A DNA stretch of 64,000 nt from Planctomycetota bacterium (GTDB taxonomy: Bacteria; Planctomycetota; J058). The stretch covers positions 1 through 64,000 of the forward strand of contig JAMLIC010000010.1 in assembly GCA_023954375.1 (NCBI GenBank). The letters run 5' to 3'. Of the stretch, positions 1 through 9,548 are shown piece by piece. A model generated the notes under the pieces. It ran no database searches, had not been told where the DNA came from, and saw nothing but the letters and a program-made list of their open reading frames with translations. The position numbers and the translations under genes were made by a program. Position 1 is the first letter of the stretch; each line of letters starts with the position of its first letter.

Positions 1-1
1 C

Positions 2-457
2 GGCACCGTCCCGGCGCTGGCCGGCAACCCCAAGCGCGTGCGGGCGGAGACGCGCGCCGCGCGGGCAAGGCTCGAGGAGCGGGTCTACGGGATCGCCGCG
101 CAGCTGCGCGCCGAGTGGGAGCGCCGCATGGAGGGCGTCGACCTGCACGGGCTGCGAAAGACGCACCGCAGCTGGGCGCAGGCCAAGGGGGTGCCGCCGG
201 TCGTGATCGACAAGCAGCTCGGCCACGCCGATCCGGGCGAGTTCGAGGTCGTGCGCGCGCTGGCCGGCAGCGACACCGGGCGCAAGCACTACCTCGACCT
301 GTCGTGCGACCTGTTCGACGCAGGTCTGTCGGCCACAGCCGTCCGCGACATGCTCGACGAGGCGCTCGAGCGCGTGCGCGGGAACACGCTCCTCGCGCCG
401 CCGGTCACCGCCGGCGCACCGGCGAGTAACGACTCGGAGCAGCGCTCGGCGTCGTAG
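2..457 (+). CDS. tyrosine recombinase (phage-type integrase), C-terminal part
   Basis: The frame is open from the first bases, so the gene begins left of the window and only its C-terminal catalytic part is seen. Numbering from the GTG at 38, the HxxR box is HGLR (His37, Arg40), the second box is LGH (His63), and the likely nucleophile is Tyr85 in KHYLDL. This order and spacing match the tyrosine recombinase C-terminal domain; the first catalytic Arg would lie outside the window. Such enzymes often integrate elements into tRNA genes, and a tRNA-Gly 3' fragment lies about 1.15 kb to the right, with its 3' end facing this gene. The start at 38 is not the real start. Confidence 0.8.
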   Translation, partial: GTVPALAGNPKRVRAETRAARARLEERVYGIAAQLRAEWERRMEGVDLHGLRKTHRSWAQAKGVPPVVIDKQLGHADPGEFEVVRALAGSDTGRKHYLDLSCDLFDAGLSATAVRDMLDEALERVRGNTLLAPPVTAGAPASNDSEQRSAS

Positions 458-504
458 ACGCGGGTGTCTTGCGCCGGCTGGCGCGCGGCCTGATGGTGGC
501 CGCC

Positions 505-1113
505 ATGATCGAACCCGACGCGCCCTTCCTGAGCTTCGACCAGCTCCGCAGCCGGCTCCTCCAGGCCGTGGTCGACGCGGGCCTCCGCCCCTACGCGGTC
601 AAGACCCTGCTGAACATGGACGACCTCTCGCGCGAGCTGTCGTTCTGCGTCGTGCCGCGAGGCTGGGCGGAGCCGTTCAGGCACCGGGCGCAGGTCGAGA
701 TCGTCTACGACGTGACCCACGCGGCGGCCGCTTCGGACCCGGAGGGGAGGAGCACGGACCCCGACGACGTCGTCTACGAGGCCGACGTCCAGGTCGAGTT
801 CCACATGGTCGGTCCCGGAGACGAGCTCTCCATGACGGACCTGAAGCCCTACGCCAAGCCGTGCATCGACCGCCTCAACGCCGCGCTCCGGGACGAGCGG
901 CCGCTCCAGATCTACTACACCGTCTCCACCGACTACGCGGGCAAGGACCACCCGGTGAGCGCCAACGTCCCCTACCTCGTCCACCTGCGGCTCCTCGAGG
1001 AGGAGTTCGACCCGACCGAGCTCGCGCAGGTGCTGGTGGCGGGTCTGGAGGCCCTCGGACCGCCTGCCGGTGGCGCGAGCGCTGGAGACGGTCCGCCACG
1101 ACTGCGCCGTTGA
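505..1113 (+). CDS. hypothetical protein
   Basis: A protein of about 202 residues that I do not recognise. It has no signal peptide or membrane segment and is rich in Asp/Glu; a hydrophilic centre rich in Asp is followed by beta-rich stretches such as DVQVEFHMV and QIYYTVSTDY. I chose the ATG at 505; a TTG at 469 or an ATG at 493 in the same frame would add a few basic residues, and none has a clear ribosome binding site. It follows the recombinase by about 50 bases on the same strand, so it may be cargo of the same element. The C-terminal Gly/Ala/Pro tail looks disordered. Confidence 0.55.
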   Translation: MIEPDAPFLSFDQLRSRLLQAVVDAGLRPYAVKTLLNMDDLSRELSFCVVPRGWAEPFRHRAQVEIVYDVTHAAAASDPEGRSTDPDDVVYEADVQVEFHMVGPGDELSMTDLKPYAKPCIDRLNAALRDERPLQIYYTVSTDYAGKDHPVSANVPYLVHLRLLEEEFDPTELAQVLVAGLEALGPPAGGASAGDGPPRLRR

Positions 1114-1120
1114 GGCCCGC

Positions 1121-1180
1121 GACGACAACTACTCCTCCCCATCCCCCGGCGACGACAACTACCCCTCCCCATCGGCCCGC
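1121..1180. repeat. tandem 30-bp direct repeat, two copies
   Basis: Two adjacent 30-base units, each beginning GACGACAACTAC and continuing with a C/T-rich run ending near CCCCATC. They differ mostly in the last bases. The repeat sits just after the 505-1113 gene in a gene-free stretch (1114-1610) whose other recognisable content is the hairpin at 1515-1536, a doubled TTGGCCTCCAT near 1472-1493, and a GACCCC/GGGGTC hairpin just past the tRNA-Gly fragment. Confidence 0.6.
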
Positions 1181-1514
1181 CGTTGTCGGGGGGGGCTGCG
1201 CCGGCCCAGCACGTCACGGCCGCCGAGCTCCGGACCGTCGGGCAACCTGCGCGGGCCGGTCACGTCGGGGGCCACCGTCGTCGCGACGTCGCGTCAGGGC
1301 GCGTCGCCTGGTCGCGATGGTCCTGGGACACGGGGCGCCAGTTCGCAGCCCAGTCGTGTTGACCGACGTGCTTGGAATCGTCCGCGCAGGGGTTACCGGC
1401 CCGGCGGGCGGTGGCCGTGTGTCACGGCGTCCCGCCGCGACCGGTGGCGGCGCTGGCGTCCGACCGGATCGTTGGCCTCCATTTTGGCCTCCATGCCCCC
1501 CGAGCCAACGCCAA

Positions 1515-1536
1515 GGGCCGCCCTCGCGGGCGGCCC
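1515..1536. terminator. 9-bp perfect hairpin, terminator-like
   Basis: GGGCCGCCC at 1515-1523 pairs exactly with GGGCGGCCC at 1528-1536 around a TCGC loop. A CTCTCT run follows on the plus strand. It lies between the rightward genes and the leftward tRNA remnants and could stop transcription from either side. There is no strong T tract, so intrinsic termination is uncertain. Confidence 0.4.
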
Positions 1537-1610
1537 CTCTCTGAAATCAGGCACCGGAACGTTCGTTCAGGGCGCCGGTTGCGTTGGACCCCTCGGGGTC
1601 TTCATCAGAA

Positions 1611-1656
1611 GCGGGTGATGAGACTCGAACTCACAACCCTCAGCTTGGGAAGCGGA
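1611..1656 (-). pseudogene. 3' half of tRNA-Gly(CCC), probable att remnant
   Basis: Read on the minus strand this is the 3' part of a tRNA. It shows anticodon loop TTCCCAA (anticodon CCC), anticodon stem 3' side GCTGA, a T arm with stem GTGAG/CTCAT and loop TTCGAGT, acceptor strand CACCCGC and discriminator T, which is typical of bacterial tRNA-Gly. The 5' side of the anticodon stem is TCCGC (one mismatch with GCTGA). No D arm or 5' acceptor strand (expected GCGGGTG) precedes it. A 3' half cut at the anticodon stem is the usual footprint of tyrosine-recombinase integration. A GGACCCC/GGGGTC hairpin follows the 3' end. Confidence 0.7.
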
Positions 1657-1894
1657 GCAAACGGCGCGCAGCTTGGACGAGCACCAACGGCTCTGCCGAC
1701 GCCGCGGCAACGCGGGCGACCTGCTGGCCCAACGCGACGTCTGGGCGACCCTCGAGAAGCGCCTCCGCCGCGGCCAAGAGCACGGCCGCGTCGGCTGGCG
1801 AGACGCTGTCCACGCGCAGCAGCAGGGCGCGGGCGAGCGCCTCGGAACCTGTATCAGCGGGCGGGAGTGGCGTCGCAACCGACGCGCTGCTCAC
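1640..1894 (-). CDS. small ORF between the two tRNA halves
   Basis: An open frame of about 84 residues from a GTG at 1894, ending with a TGA inside the tRNA-Gly fragment. The product is Ala/Leu-rich with amphipathic helix character (for example SEALARALLLRV) and no recognisable domain. The frame also runs upstream through the tRNA-Leu half, but that extension is just the tRNA read as protein. Codons such as GTT, TTG, CAA, GCT and CGT are commoner than in neighbouring genes, suggesting foreign origin. The ribosome binding site is weak (CGGAAG). It could be the C-terminal remnant of a larger gene. Confidence 0.3.
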   Translation of the reverse strand: MSSASVATPLPPADTGSEALARALLLRVDSVSPADAAVLLAAAEALLEGRPDVALGQQVARVAAASAEPLVLVQAARRLLRFPS

Positions 1895-1913
1895 GGCTTC
1901 CGCAGGGCCGGCG

Positions 1914-1957
1914 CTAGCACCTGAATCTAGCGCGTCTGCCAATTCCGCCACCCCTGC
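1914..1957 (-). pseudogene. 5' half of tRNA-Leu(CAG)
   Basis: On the minus strand the 5' acceptor GCAGGGG is followed by TG, the leucine D arm GCGGAATTGGCAGACGC and the anticodon arm CTAGA-TTCAGGT-GCTAG (anticodon CAG). This closely matches bacterial tRNA-Leu. The expected long variable arm, T arm and CCCCTGC acceptor strand are missing; unrelated sequence follows directly. The tRNA-Gly 3' half at 1611-1656 cannot complete it well: two of the seven acceptor pairs would be mismatched. A TAAGAT -10-like hexamer lies upstream at 1986-1991 on the minus strand, so the fragment may still be transcribed. Confidence 0.7.
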
Positions 1958-2214
1958 AGGGGCGTCGTTCTCACGACGGGGGCTGATCTTAGCACGGGCG
2001 TGGAGCGGGTGGGAAGGGGGGTATGCGGCCCCTGGCGGGGGTCTCGTAAGGTCAGTAACGGTCGTCGGCCGGCTCCCGGAGCTTCGTGCCGTGCGGGTCG
2101 GGCGACCTTGCGGGGCCCCCTCTTCCGCGAGGCGCAGGGACGGCGTCGATCAACGGGATGGCACTCGGCCAACCGCGCCCGTAGGATTGGCGCCTCGACG
2201 GGAGACACGTCCGC

Positions 2215-2715
2215 ATGCCCTGGGACTGTTGCGGCGAGGAGCACCTCGACGACGTCTTCGAGTGCCCGAGCTGTGGGTCACCGAAGCGGTCGTGGACGAT
2301 GCGCTTCTCCTCGACGCGCCGCTTCGTCCTGCCCGTCGGCGACGAGCCGCCCCAGCTGATCTTCTCCGACTTCGACACGGACGACCTCCCCGACGCCGGG
2401 GCGGCGCTGGAGGCGGAGCCCTTCCCGGAGTGCGAGCTCCTCATCGAGGAGGAGGGCGCGCCAGACGCCGAGCTCCACCTCGAGGAGGAGGCTGCGCCCG
2501 TGGCCGACCTGGCCATCGAGGACGACGAGGCCGTGCCCCAGGGCCAGGCCGAGCTCGAGGACGACGAGGCCGTGCCCCAGGGCCAGGCCGAGCTCGAGGA
2601 CGACGAGGCCGTGCCGGTGGGCGAGGTCGAGGTCGAAGAGGCGCCGGTGTTCGCCTTCGTCGTCCAGGTCACCCCGCCTCCGCCGCTCGCCCCGCCGCCC
2701 GAGAAGGTCGCCTGA
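2215..2715 (+). CDS. acidic repeat protein with N-terminal Cys pairs
   Basis: 166 residues. The N-terminus has two cysteine pairs (C5, C6 and C17-x2-C20, CPSCG) that look like a small zinc ribbon. A very acidic region contains a perfect tandem duplication of a 13-residue unit (EDDEAVPQGQAEL) plus a partial third copy; at DNA level the unit is 39 bases. The C-terminus is proline-rich. There is no signal peptide. A TAGGAT hexamer at 2182-2187 and GGGAGA ahead of the ATG support this start. It lies 69 bases before the metalloprotease gene and could be an adaptor or chaperone for it; that is inference. No family assigned. Confidence 0.65.
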   Translation: MPWDCCGEEHLDDVFECPSCGSPKRSWTMRFSSTRRFVLPVGDEPPQLIFSDFDTDDLPDAGAALEAEPFPECELLIEEEGAPDAELHLEEEAAPVADLAIEDDEAVPQGQAELEDDEAVPQGQAELEDDEAVPVGEVEVEEAPVFAFVVQVTPPPPLAPPPEKVA

Positions 2716-2725
2716 CTCCGCCGGC

Positions 2726-2753
2726 TTGCCTCGATCTCCCGCGCCCGTAGAGT
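2726..2753 (+). promoter_or_regulatory. sigma-70-type promoter for the 2785 gene
   Basis: TTGCCT at 2726-2731, a 16-base spacer, and TAGAGT at 2748-2753. The start codon is at 2785 with GGAG shortly before it, so the leader would be about 25 nt. Confidence 0.5.
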
Positions 2754-2784
2754 CCTCCGCCAACGCAACGCTCTGGAGCCCCCC

Positions 2785-5244
2785 ATGCCCAACCCGACCG
2801 TCGAGCAGGAGATCGCCGCCGTCGAGAAGGCCTTCGGCCTCTCCTACGGCATCAACGACGTCTTCGAGGAGTCGACCGTCACGCTCGCGGCGAAGTTCAC
2901 GCGCGGGAAGTCGAAGAGCCCGCACGGCAAGTGGATCGTCACGGTCACGAAGCCCAAGGCCGGCACGACCGTGAGCATGGAGACCGAGGTCAAGATCAGC
3001 AACAAGGCCGAGGACGCCAGGCACCAGGTCAAGCTCGAGAAGGTCGACGACACGGAGGAGTACTACATCCTCCGCTACGCCTTCATGTTCAAGGACGAGC
3101 GCATCCCCGGGCCCTACGAGTTCAAGGTGTGGCCGCGCTCGATCAAGCTCAAGGCCACGATCAACGCGCCGGGGCTGGACTCGCCTCGCTTCAAGTTCAA
3201 CGTGATCCAGGGGGAGACGGCCAAGGAGGGCCTGCTCACGGAGCCCAGCGGCGAGGCGACGATCTTCCTCGACGCGCCGGGCCGCGTGCAGCTCACGGCC
3301 AAGTCGCCGTGGAAGATCGACTCCTGGACGAGCGACGAGGCGGTGCGCGCGCGCACCTGCGACGTCTCGGTCGCGCCGATCACCGCGCTCATCCACTCGC
3401 ACACGGAGGGGAAGGAGGGCGCGGACAAGCCCCTCAAGGTCTACGTCAACGAGGACGACGGCAAGAAGGGGCTGGTGAAGGTCGAGGTCGGCGCCAAGAC
3501 GCTGGCCGACGGCCTCAAGGGGCAGAAGATCAAGGTCAAGGTCACGTTCCCGGCGGACAACGGCAAGGTGACGGACCCGGCGCCGGCGCTGTGGACCGGG
3601 CCGAACAAGGGGACGGCGCTCGCGCCGAAGAAGCCGGACGCCAAGCCCGGCGTCGACGAGCTCGTCTACGAGCACGAGGTCGAGCTGCCGACCGACGGCG
3701 GCAAGGCCGCGTTCTACGTGCAGCTCGGCGTGTGCGGCGGCGACAAGTGCACCGTCCAGGTCGGCGTCACCGACTCCGTCGAGGACGACAAGCTGCACCT
3801 CGTCAACGCGCGCAAGGTGGTCCTCGAGCTCCTCGTGGCCAAGCCGGAGCTGCGGCAGAAGTGCTCGTCGATCCTGGCCGACTCCGGGGCCGCCCTCGCG
3901 CCCGCCCTCATGAACGAGCTCAAGCGCGTCTACCAGGACATGCACATCGAGTTCGAGATGTCGAAGGACGGCTGCGTCGAGGTCGAGGCGGCCGACTTCA
4001 AGAAGTACCTGAAGGGCGACGGCACGAACTTCACGTGGCCCGACATCCTGAAGCCCGAGCTCATGTTCATCGATGCGGCGAAGTTCGCGAACTGGGACTA
4101 CGACGAGGCGCAGAAGAAGTGGGTCAAGAAGACCTGGCCCTCGGGCAAGCTGTTCCTCATGACCGACTACCAGCGGCGCAAGCTCCGGGACACGAAGCTC
4201 GGGGACGCCGGGGTCGCCAAGACGAAGAACACGATGACCTGGATCTTCTGCGACTACATCGCGGACCGCGCCTCCCGGAACGCGGTCCCCGCGGCGCCGC
4301 AGTTCACCTCGGACATGGCGTCGATCACGAACCAGGTCGTGCACGTGTTCGAGGGCAAGGACGAGGACACGGTCGAGACGAACTTCCTCGTCTTCGACTA
4401 CGACCCGATCGAGGCCAGCGGCGCGCTGGGCGTGAAGAAGGTCAACTGGCGCATCCAGAAGTACCGCAAGAAGGGGGAGGCCGAGTGGAGGGACGTCGCC
4501 GCCGACGGCGACCCGGGCGGCGCGTACCGGGCCTGGCAGACCTCGCCCGCGTTCGCGAACCTGGCGGCGGCCGAGAAGTGGGTGCAGATCGTCGACGCGG
4601 TCACGCTGAAGATGAAGCTGCCGAAGGACACGGCGACGTCGCCGGGCAACCTGCTGAAGATCAAGCGCAACGAGCCCAAGGAGGGCGGCGGGACCCAGGA
4701 GGTCGAGTACGAGACCAAGATCCAGGCGGTCGCCGCCGTCTACGGCGTCTCGTTCTCGGCCCTGGGCGGCGCGGTCGGCGGCGCGGGCCAGATGCGCACC
4801 AGCGGCGGCCTGCGCTCCATGCAGGGCACGGCCAAGACGCTGGCCCACGAGATCGCCCACAACCTGGGGCACGGCTACTCAGGAAAGGCGCCGCCCGACA
4901 CGGGGGGCCGCGGCAGCGCGATCCCCGGCATCGCGTTCGGCGCCAAGGTCCCGGATGGCCACTACTACGTCGGCCACGGCCACACCGGGTGCCACTGCGC
5001 GAAGCAGCTCATGGACCTGCTGGCCAACGAGACGGCCGAGGAGAAGGCCGCGGTGTGCGCCGGCTCGTTCAGCCAGCCCTCGCCCGAGCACCAGACGAAG
5101 TACTTCGACAAGCTCGACGACTCGAAGCACTGCGTCATCTGGGGCTCGGGCCCGGAGTCCCCGACCCACACCCGCGACTTCTGCGACGACTGCAAGACCT
5201 ACATCAAGTCGACCGACTGCAGCGACGTGACGAAGGCCTGGTGA
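2785..5244 (+). CDS. large zincin-type metalloprotease-like protein
   Basis: 819 residues. The zinc motif HEIAHNLGH spans about residues 688-696 (HExxHxxxH), a zincin signature. The C-terminal region after it is rich in His and Cys (GHGHTGCHC, and FCDDC near the end), perhaps a second metal or disulfide site. The first 600 residues are beta-rich, with repeated charged segments resembling extracellular or phage-tail-like domains. There is no N-terminal signal peptide, so if it is exported it would need a dedicated system. It is Lys-rich (many AAG codons), unlike the Arg-rich neighbours, and may be horizontally acquired. The next gene overlaps it by GTGA. I infer a secreted effector or toxin-like protease; the substrate is unknown. 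Confidence 0.7.
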   Translation: MPNPTVEQEIAAVEKAFGLSYGINDVFEESTVTLAAKFTRGKSKSPHGKWIVTVTKPKAGTTVSMETEVKISNKAEDARHQVKLEKVDDTEEYYILRYAFMFKDERIPGPYEFKVWPRSIKLKATINAPGLDSPRFKFNVIQGETAKEGLLTEPSGEATIFLDAPGRVQLTAKSPWKIDSWTSDEAVRARTCDVSVAPITALIHSHTEGKEGADKPLKVYVNEDDGKKGLVKVEVGAKTLADGLKGQKIKVKVTFPADNGKVTDPAPALWTGPNKGTALAPKKPDAKPGVDELVYEHEVELPTDGGKAAFYVQLGVCGGDKCTVQVGVTDSVEDDKLHLVNARKVVLELLVAKPELRQKCSSILADSGAALAPALMNELKRVYQDMHIEFEMSKDGCVEVEAADFKKYLKGDGTNFTWPDILKPELMFIDAAKFANWDYDEAQKKWVKKTWPSGKLFLMTDYQRRKLRDTKLGDAGVAKTKNTMTWIFCDYIADRASRNAVPAAPQFTSDMASITNQVVHVFEGKDEDTVETNFLVFDYDPIEASGALGVKKVNWRIQKYRKKGEAEWRDVAADGDPGGAYRAWQTSPAFANLAAAEKWVQIVDAVTLKMKLPKDTATSPGNLLKIKRNEPKEGGGTQEVEYETKIQAVAAVYGVSFSALGGAVGGAGQMRTSGGLRSMQGTAKTLAHEIAHNLGHGYSGKAPPDTGGRGSAIPGIAFGAKVPDGHYYVGHGHTGCHCAKQLMDLLANETAEEKAAVCAGSFSQPSPEHQTKYFDKLDDSKHCVIWGSGPESPTHTRDFCDDCKTYIKSTDCSDVTKAW

Positions 5245-6425
5245 GGCGCCGCGACCTCACCGCCCTCGCCGTGGTCCTGGCGGCCTGCGCGGCGACGTCC
5301 GCGCAGGACGTCGCCCCGACCCCGCCGGCCGTCCCCCCTGACCCCTGGAGCGCTCCCGTGACCAACGGCCTCTTCGGCCTCGACGACGCCGACTTCTGGA
5401 CCAACCCGTGGAAGAACGGCGAGGCGCTGTTCTCGAAGCACGTCCTCGACGGCGACTACGGGCTGTTCATCGACGCGCCGCGGAGCGTTCAGCCGGCCGA
5501 CCGGTCGACGCTGCCCGTGCCCATCTACTACGCGGCGATGATGAAGGACGCGTTCAAGGTGGACGTCGTCGCGCAGACGCGGGTCGTCGCGGCCCGCCTC
5601 GAGGACCGGGCCATCTTCGTCGACGCCGCCATCGAGCCCCCGGACAACGCGCTCCCCGAGCCGAAGATCGGCGAGCACAGCAGCGACCCGACGTTCTCGC
5701 AGCACACGAGCGACCTGGCGAGGTTCGGGCTGCTCGACCAGCCCGGGACGTACCAGGTCGTGCTGCTCCTCGGCCAGCAGACCAGCAACGTCGTGCGCAC
5801 GGTCGTCGAGCAGCGCCGCATGCAGAGCGACGACCCGGAGGTCGTGAGGTTCCTCGAGGCGCAGCGCAAGCCCAGGCCGATCCCGCCGCCGCCGGCGCCC
5901 TCGGCCGACCTGCTGGGCGAGCCGACCCCTGACGGGCCGCGCCGGGCGCTCGAGGGCACCCCGCCTCCGCCGAAGGACGAGGGCATCGCCCTGGCCATCG
6001 ACCGCGTGCTCCTGCTGAAGCCGGGCGCGCAGGCCGTGCTCAAGGGGAGCTACCGGCTCGCGGTCCTGCCGAAGCACGACCTCGTCCCGCCGCCGCCCGC
6101 GCCCGGGCCCGACGCGCCGGCGCTGCCGGAGTACGGCGCGCCGCGCCCCCAGGCGGTGATCACGATCACGCTCGTGATCGTCGGCAGCGGCGGTCCGGCC
6201 CACCTGGTCGTCCCCCTGCACCTGCCGGTCTACGCCGGCGTCGAGGGCGGCGAGCAGCCGAGCATCGTCGAGGGCACCTTCGCCGTCGACCTGCTGGCCC
6301 GCCAGCGCAGCCTCCTCCAGCCGCAGACGTTCGCGATCTACGCCTTCTGCGGCGCGGTGTGGACGCCAAAGCCCGCCGTGATCGCCACGGTGACCGAGGC
6401 CATGCTGCCCAGGCCGGGTGAGTAG
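5241..6425 (+). CDS. predicted lipoprotein, partner of the metalloprotease
   Basis: 394 residues from a GTG that overlaps the TGA of the protease gene (GTGA), so translation is coupled. The N-terminus MRRRDLTALAVVLAAC has a basic head, a hydrophobic core and a lipobox-like LAAC (Cys16); cleavage after TSA by the standard signal peptidase is an alternative. The mature part is beta-rich with proline-rich linkers (PIPPPPAPSA, HDLVPPPPAPGP). It has no recognised domain. Co-translation suggests it works with the protease at the cell surface, for example as anchor, inhibitor or immunity factor; this is inference from context only. Confidence 0.65.
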   Translation: MRRRDLTALAVVLAACAATSAQDVAPTPPAVPPDPWSAPVTNGLFGLDDADFWTNPWKNGEALFSKHVLDGDYGLFIDAPRSVQPADRSTLPVPIYYAAMMKDAFKVDVVAQTRVVAARLEDRAIFVDAAIEPPDNALPEPKIGEHSSDPTFSQHTSDLARFGLLDQPGTYQVVLLLGQQTSNVVRTVVEQRRMQSDDPEVVRFLEAQRKPRPIPPPPAPSADLLGEPTPDGPRRALEGTPPPPKDEGIALAIDRVLLLKPGAQAVLKGSYRLAVLPKHDLVPPPPAPGPDAPALPEYGAPRPQAVITITLVIVGSGGPAHLVVPLHLPVYAGVEGGEQPSIVEGTFAVDLLARQRSLLQPQTFAIYAFCGAVWTPKPAVIATVTEAMLPRPGE

Positions 6426-6527
6426 GCGCGCCTGGGCCCGCCCGCCCCACGAAGTCGGCCACGTCACCCGCCGGCAACGCCTCCCGAGGAGGGCGACGCG
6501 CGGGGCGTCCGGCGCTACCCTCGGGAT

Positions 6528-7714
<1,187 letters not shown>

Positions 7715-7718
<4 letters not shown>

Positions 7719-8461
7719 CGAGACGAACGGAAGAACGCGTGCGCCCCGTCGGGCGGGAGCGCGCCGCCGATGATCCGCGCCAGGTCGTCGGTGAGCCGCG
7801 CCGCGCGCGCCCGACGGGGGAGGTCGGGGCGGTAGGCGGCCGCGTCGATCGGCGGGTGGTAGTGGACGACGATCTTGCCCGGGCGCGGCAGGGGGCGCTC
7901 GCGCGGCCAGCAGCGGCGCGCGCCGGCGACCGTCACGGGCACGATCGGCACGCCGGCCCGGATCGCCAGGCGCGCGGCGCCCGTCCTGAGCGGCTGGTTG
8001 AGCCCCCAGCCGCGCGAGCGCTCGCCCTCGAAGAACAGCCCCAGCAGGCGGCCGTGCGCCAGGGTCGCGTAGGCCGCCTTGATGCTGGCGGGGCGCGGGC
8101 GCGCGATGTCGAGCGGGATCGCCCGGTAGAGCCGCATGATCTGCCCGGCCACCGGCCAGCCCAGCGCCTCGTCGAAGGCCAGCCAGGTGACCCAGCGGCG
8201 CGTGCCGAAGGCCACCGTGAACGGGTCCATGATCGTCGGGTGGTTGCTGACGAGGATCGCCGCGCCGCGCCGCGGGATCCGGTCGGCGTGGCGGTGCTCG
8301 GCCCCGAACACCCAGCGCAGCGCCCAGCGCGTCAGCCCGCGGCCGACGCGCTCGCTCAGGTCGGTCGGCAGCGGGGCGGGCGCGTAGGCGCTCCCCCACG
8401 GCCGGCGCGCGCGCGCGCCGGCCTCGGGGGGCGCCAGGAGCTCCGTCGCGGTCGACTCCAC
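7715..8461 (-). CDS. PlsC-like 1-acyl-glycerol-phosphate acyltransferase
   Basis: 248 residues. It carries the LPLAT signature blocks: NHPTIMDP (the catalytic NHx4D), a FEGERSRG block (usually EGTRS) and the PIVPVTV block. This family transfers acyl groups to lysophosphatidate during phospholipid synthesis at the inner membrane face. The Thr-to-Glu change in EGERS is a variation. The GTG start at 8461 follows a TAGAGT hexamer by 9 nt on the minus strand. The N-terminal 25 residues before the conserved region look disordered. Confidence 0.85.
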
Positions 8462-8510
8462 GCGGCGGCCACTCTACCAGCGCGGGCGCGCCGTGGCGCG
8501 CCGCCGGTCG

Positions 8511-9338
8511 TCAGGACGCCTTGCGCTCCCCGCCGGGCGGCTCGATCGCGTCGGTCCAGATGCGGATGTCGTCGGCCGTCATGGCGCAGTCCGGGCGCAG
8601 CCGCGCGTCCTCGTGGCCCCACTCGCGCACGTCGACGCAGTACTGCTCCCTCGACAGGAGCGTGCCCCGGCACAGGCCCTCGTCGCCGTTCATCTCCGGC
8701 AGCGCCTGCTCCGCCTGGAAGCGCGTCAGCAGGCCCTCCGTGACCCAGTCCGGCACGTGGTGGCGCAGCCCCGGGTAGACGAAGCCGAACAGGACGACGT
8801 AGGAGAAGAGCACCCGCCAGCGGTCGCCGAAGCGGCGCAGGAGCCGCTCCCAGTCGAGCCGCGGGGCGGTGGCCCGCAGGAGGTGCATGACGTCGGCGCC
8901 GTCGTAGCGCTCGCGCTCCTGCACCCACGCCTTCGACCAGATCATCTCCTCCGGCGGGATCACCTGTACGCAGCGCCCGAACGACTCGCCCACGACGGCG
9001 TGGATGAACCACTCGTCGTCGACCACCGCCACGCCGTTGCCCGAGGCGTAGATCAGGTCGACGTAGCGGTCGCCCCACCGCGCCTTCGCGAGCCAGTGCG
9101 GGAAGCTGCGCTCGGTCTCGAGCCCGGCCGCGCCCAGGACGGCGAGGGCGACCTCGACGTCCTCGCGGCGCATGAACACGTCGAGGTCCTTCGTGTGGCG
9201 GACGATCCCGGTGAACTGCGTCAGCGCGTAGGCGCCCCCCAGGAGGAAGGGCACCCCGGACCGCTCGAGGATGTCGAGGGCGCGGACGTAGAACTCGGCG
9301 GTGTCGCGATCGAGCCCACGGGTGAGGCTGAGGTCCAT
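8511..9338 (-). CDS. nucleotidyltransferase-fold protein
   Basis: 275 residues. The N-terminal part has the nucleotidyltransferase signature: GG at 34-35 (LLGGAYAL) followed by the metal-binding pair D51-x-D53 (TKDLDVF), then a beta-rich region ending DLIYASGNG. The rest is alpha-helical with an unusual ERYDGADVMHLLR segment. This resembles the DUF6036/NTP_transf_5-like group, whose substrates are mostly unknown and which includes toxin-like enzymes. No antitoxin candidate lies next to it. The ATG at 9338 has GGGAGG upstream and is preferred over more distant starts. Confidence 0.75.
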   Translation of the reverse strand: MDLSLTRGLDRDTAEFYVRALDILERSGVPFLLGGAYALTQFTGIVRHTKDLDVFMRREDVEVALAVLGAAGLETERSFPHWLAKARWGDRYVDLIYASGNGVAVVDDEWFIHAVVGESFGRCVQVIPPEEMIWSKAWVQERERYDGADVMHLLRATAPRLDWERLLRRFGDRWRVLFSYVVLFGFVYPGLRHHVPDWVTEGLLTRFQAEQALPEMNGDEGLCRGTLLSREQYCVDVREWGHEDARLRPDCAMTADDIRIWTDAIEPPGGERKAS

Positions 9339-9548
9339 GAAGCGCCTCCCTGGCCCGCTCGGGCCGGAGACTGCCACCCCCCGACGGTGAGCGCGGGGGT
9401 AGGGGTTGCACGCCGCGTGCCCCTCGACGCGCCGCGCCGCATGGATGCGCCGCCCGCCCGACCGGTAGGGCGCCGCCGGGTCACGTCGGGCCGGTTTCCG
9501 GGACACGGCTGTCCTCCCGCGCTTAGGATGTGGCGCGCGGAGGTGCCC

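Noticed and set aside
1895..1951. Protein beginning MAELADALDSG on the minus strand
   Set aside because: This is the tRNA-Leu D and anticodon arms read as protein, a well-known false gene start.
2278..4872. Long open frame antisense to the metalloprotease
   Set aside because: A shadow of the real gene: in DNA this GC-rich the opposite strand stays open. It is Arg/Leu-rich with no domain, and the plus-strand frame has the HExxH motif, ribosome binding site and coupled neighbour.
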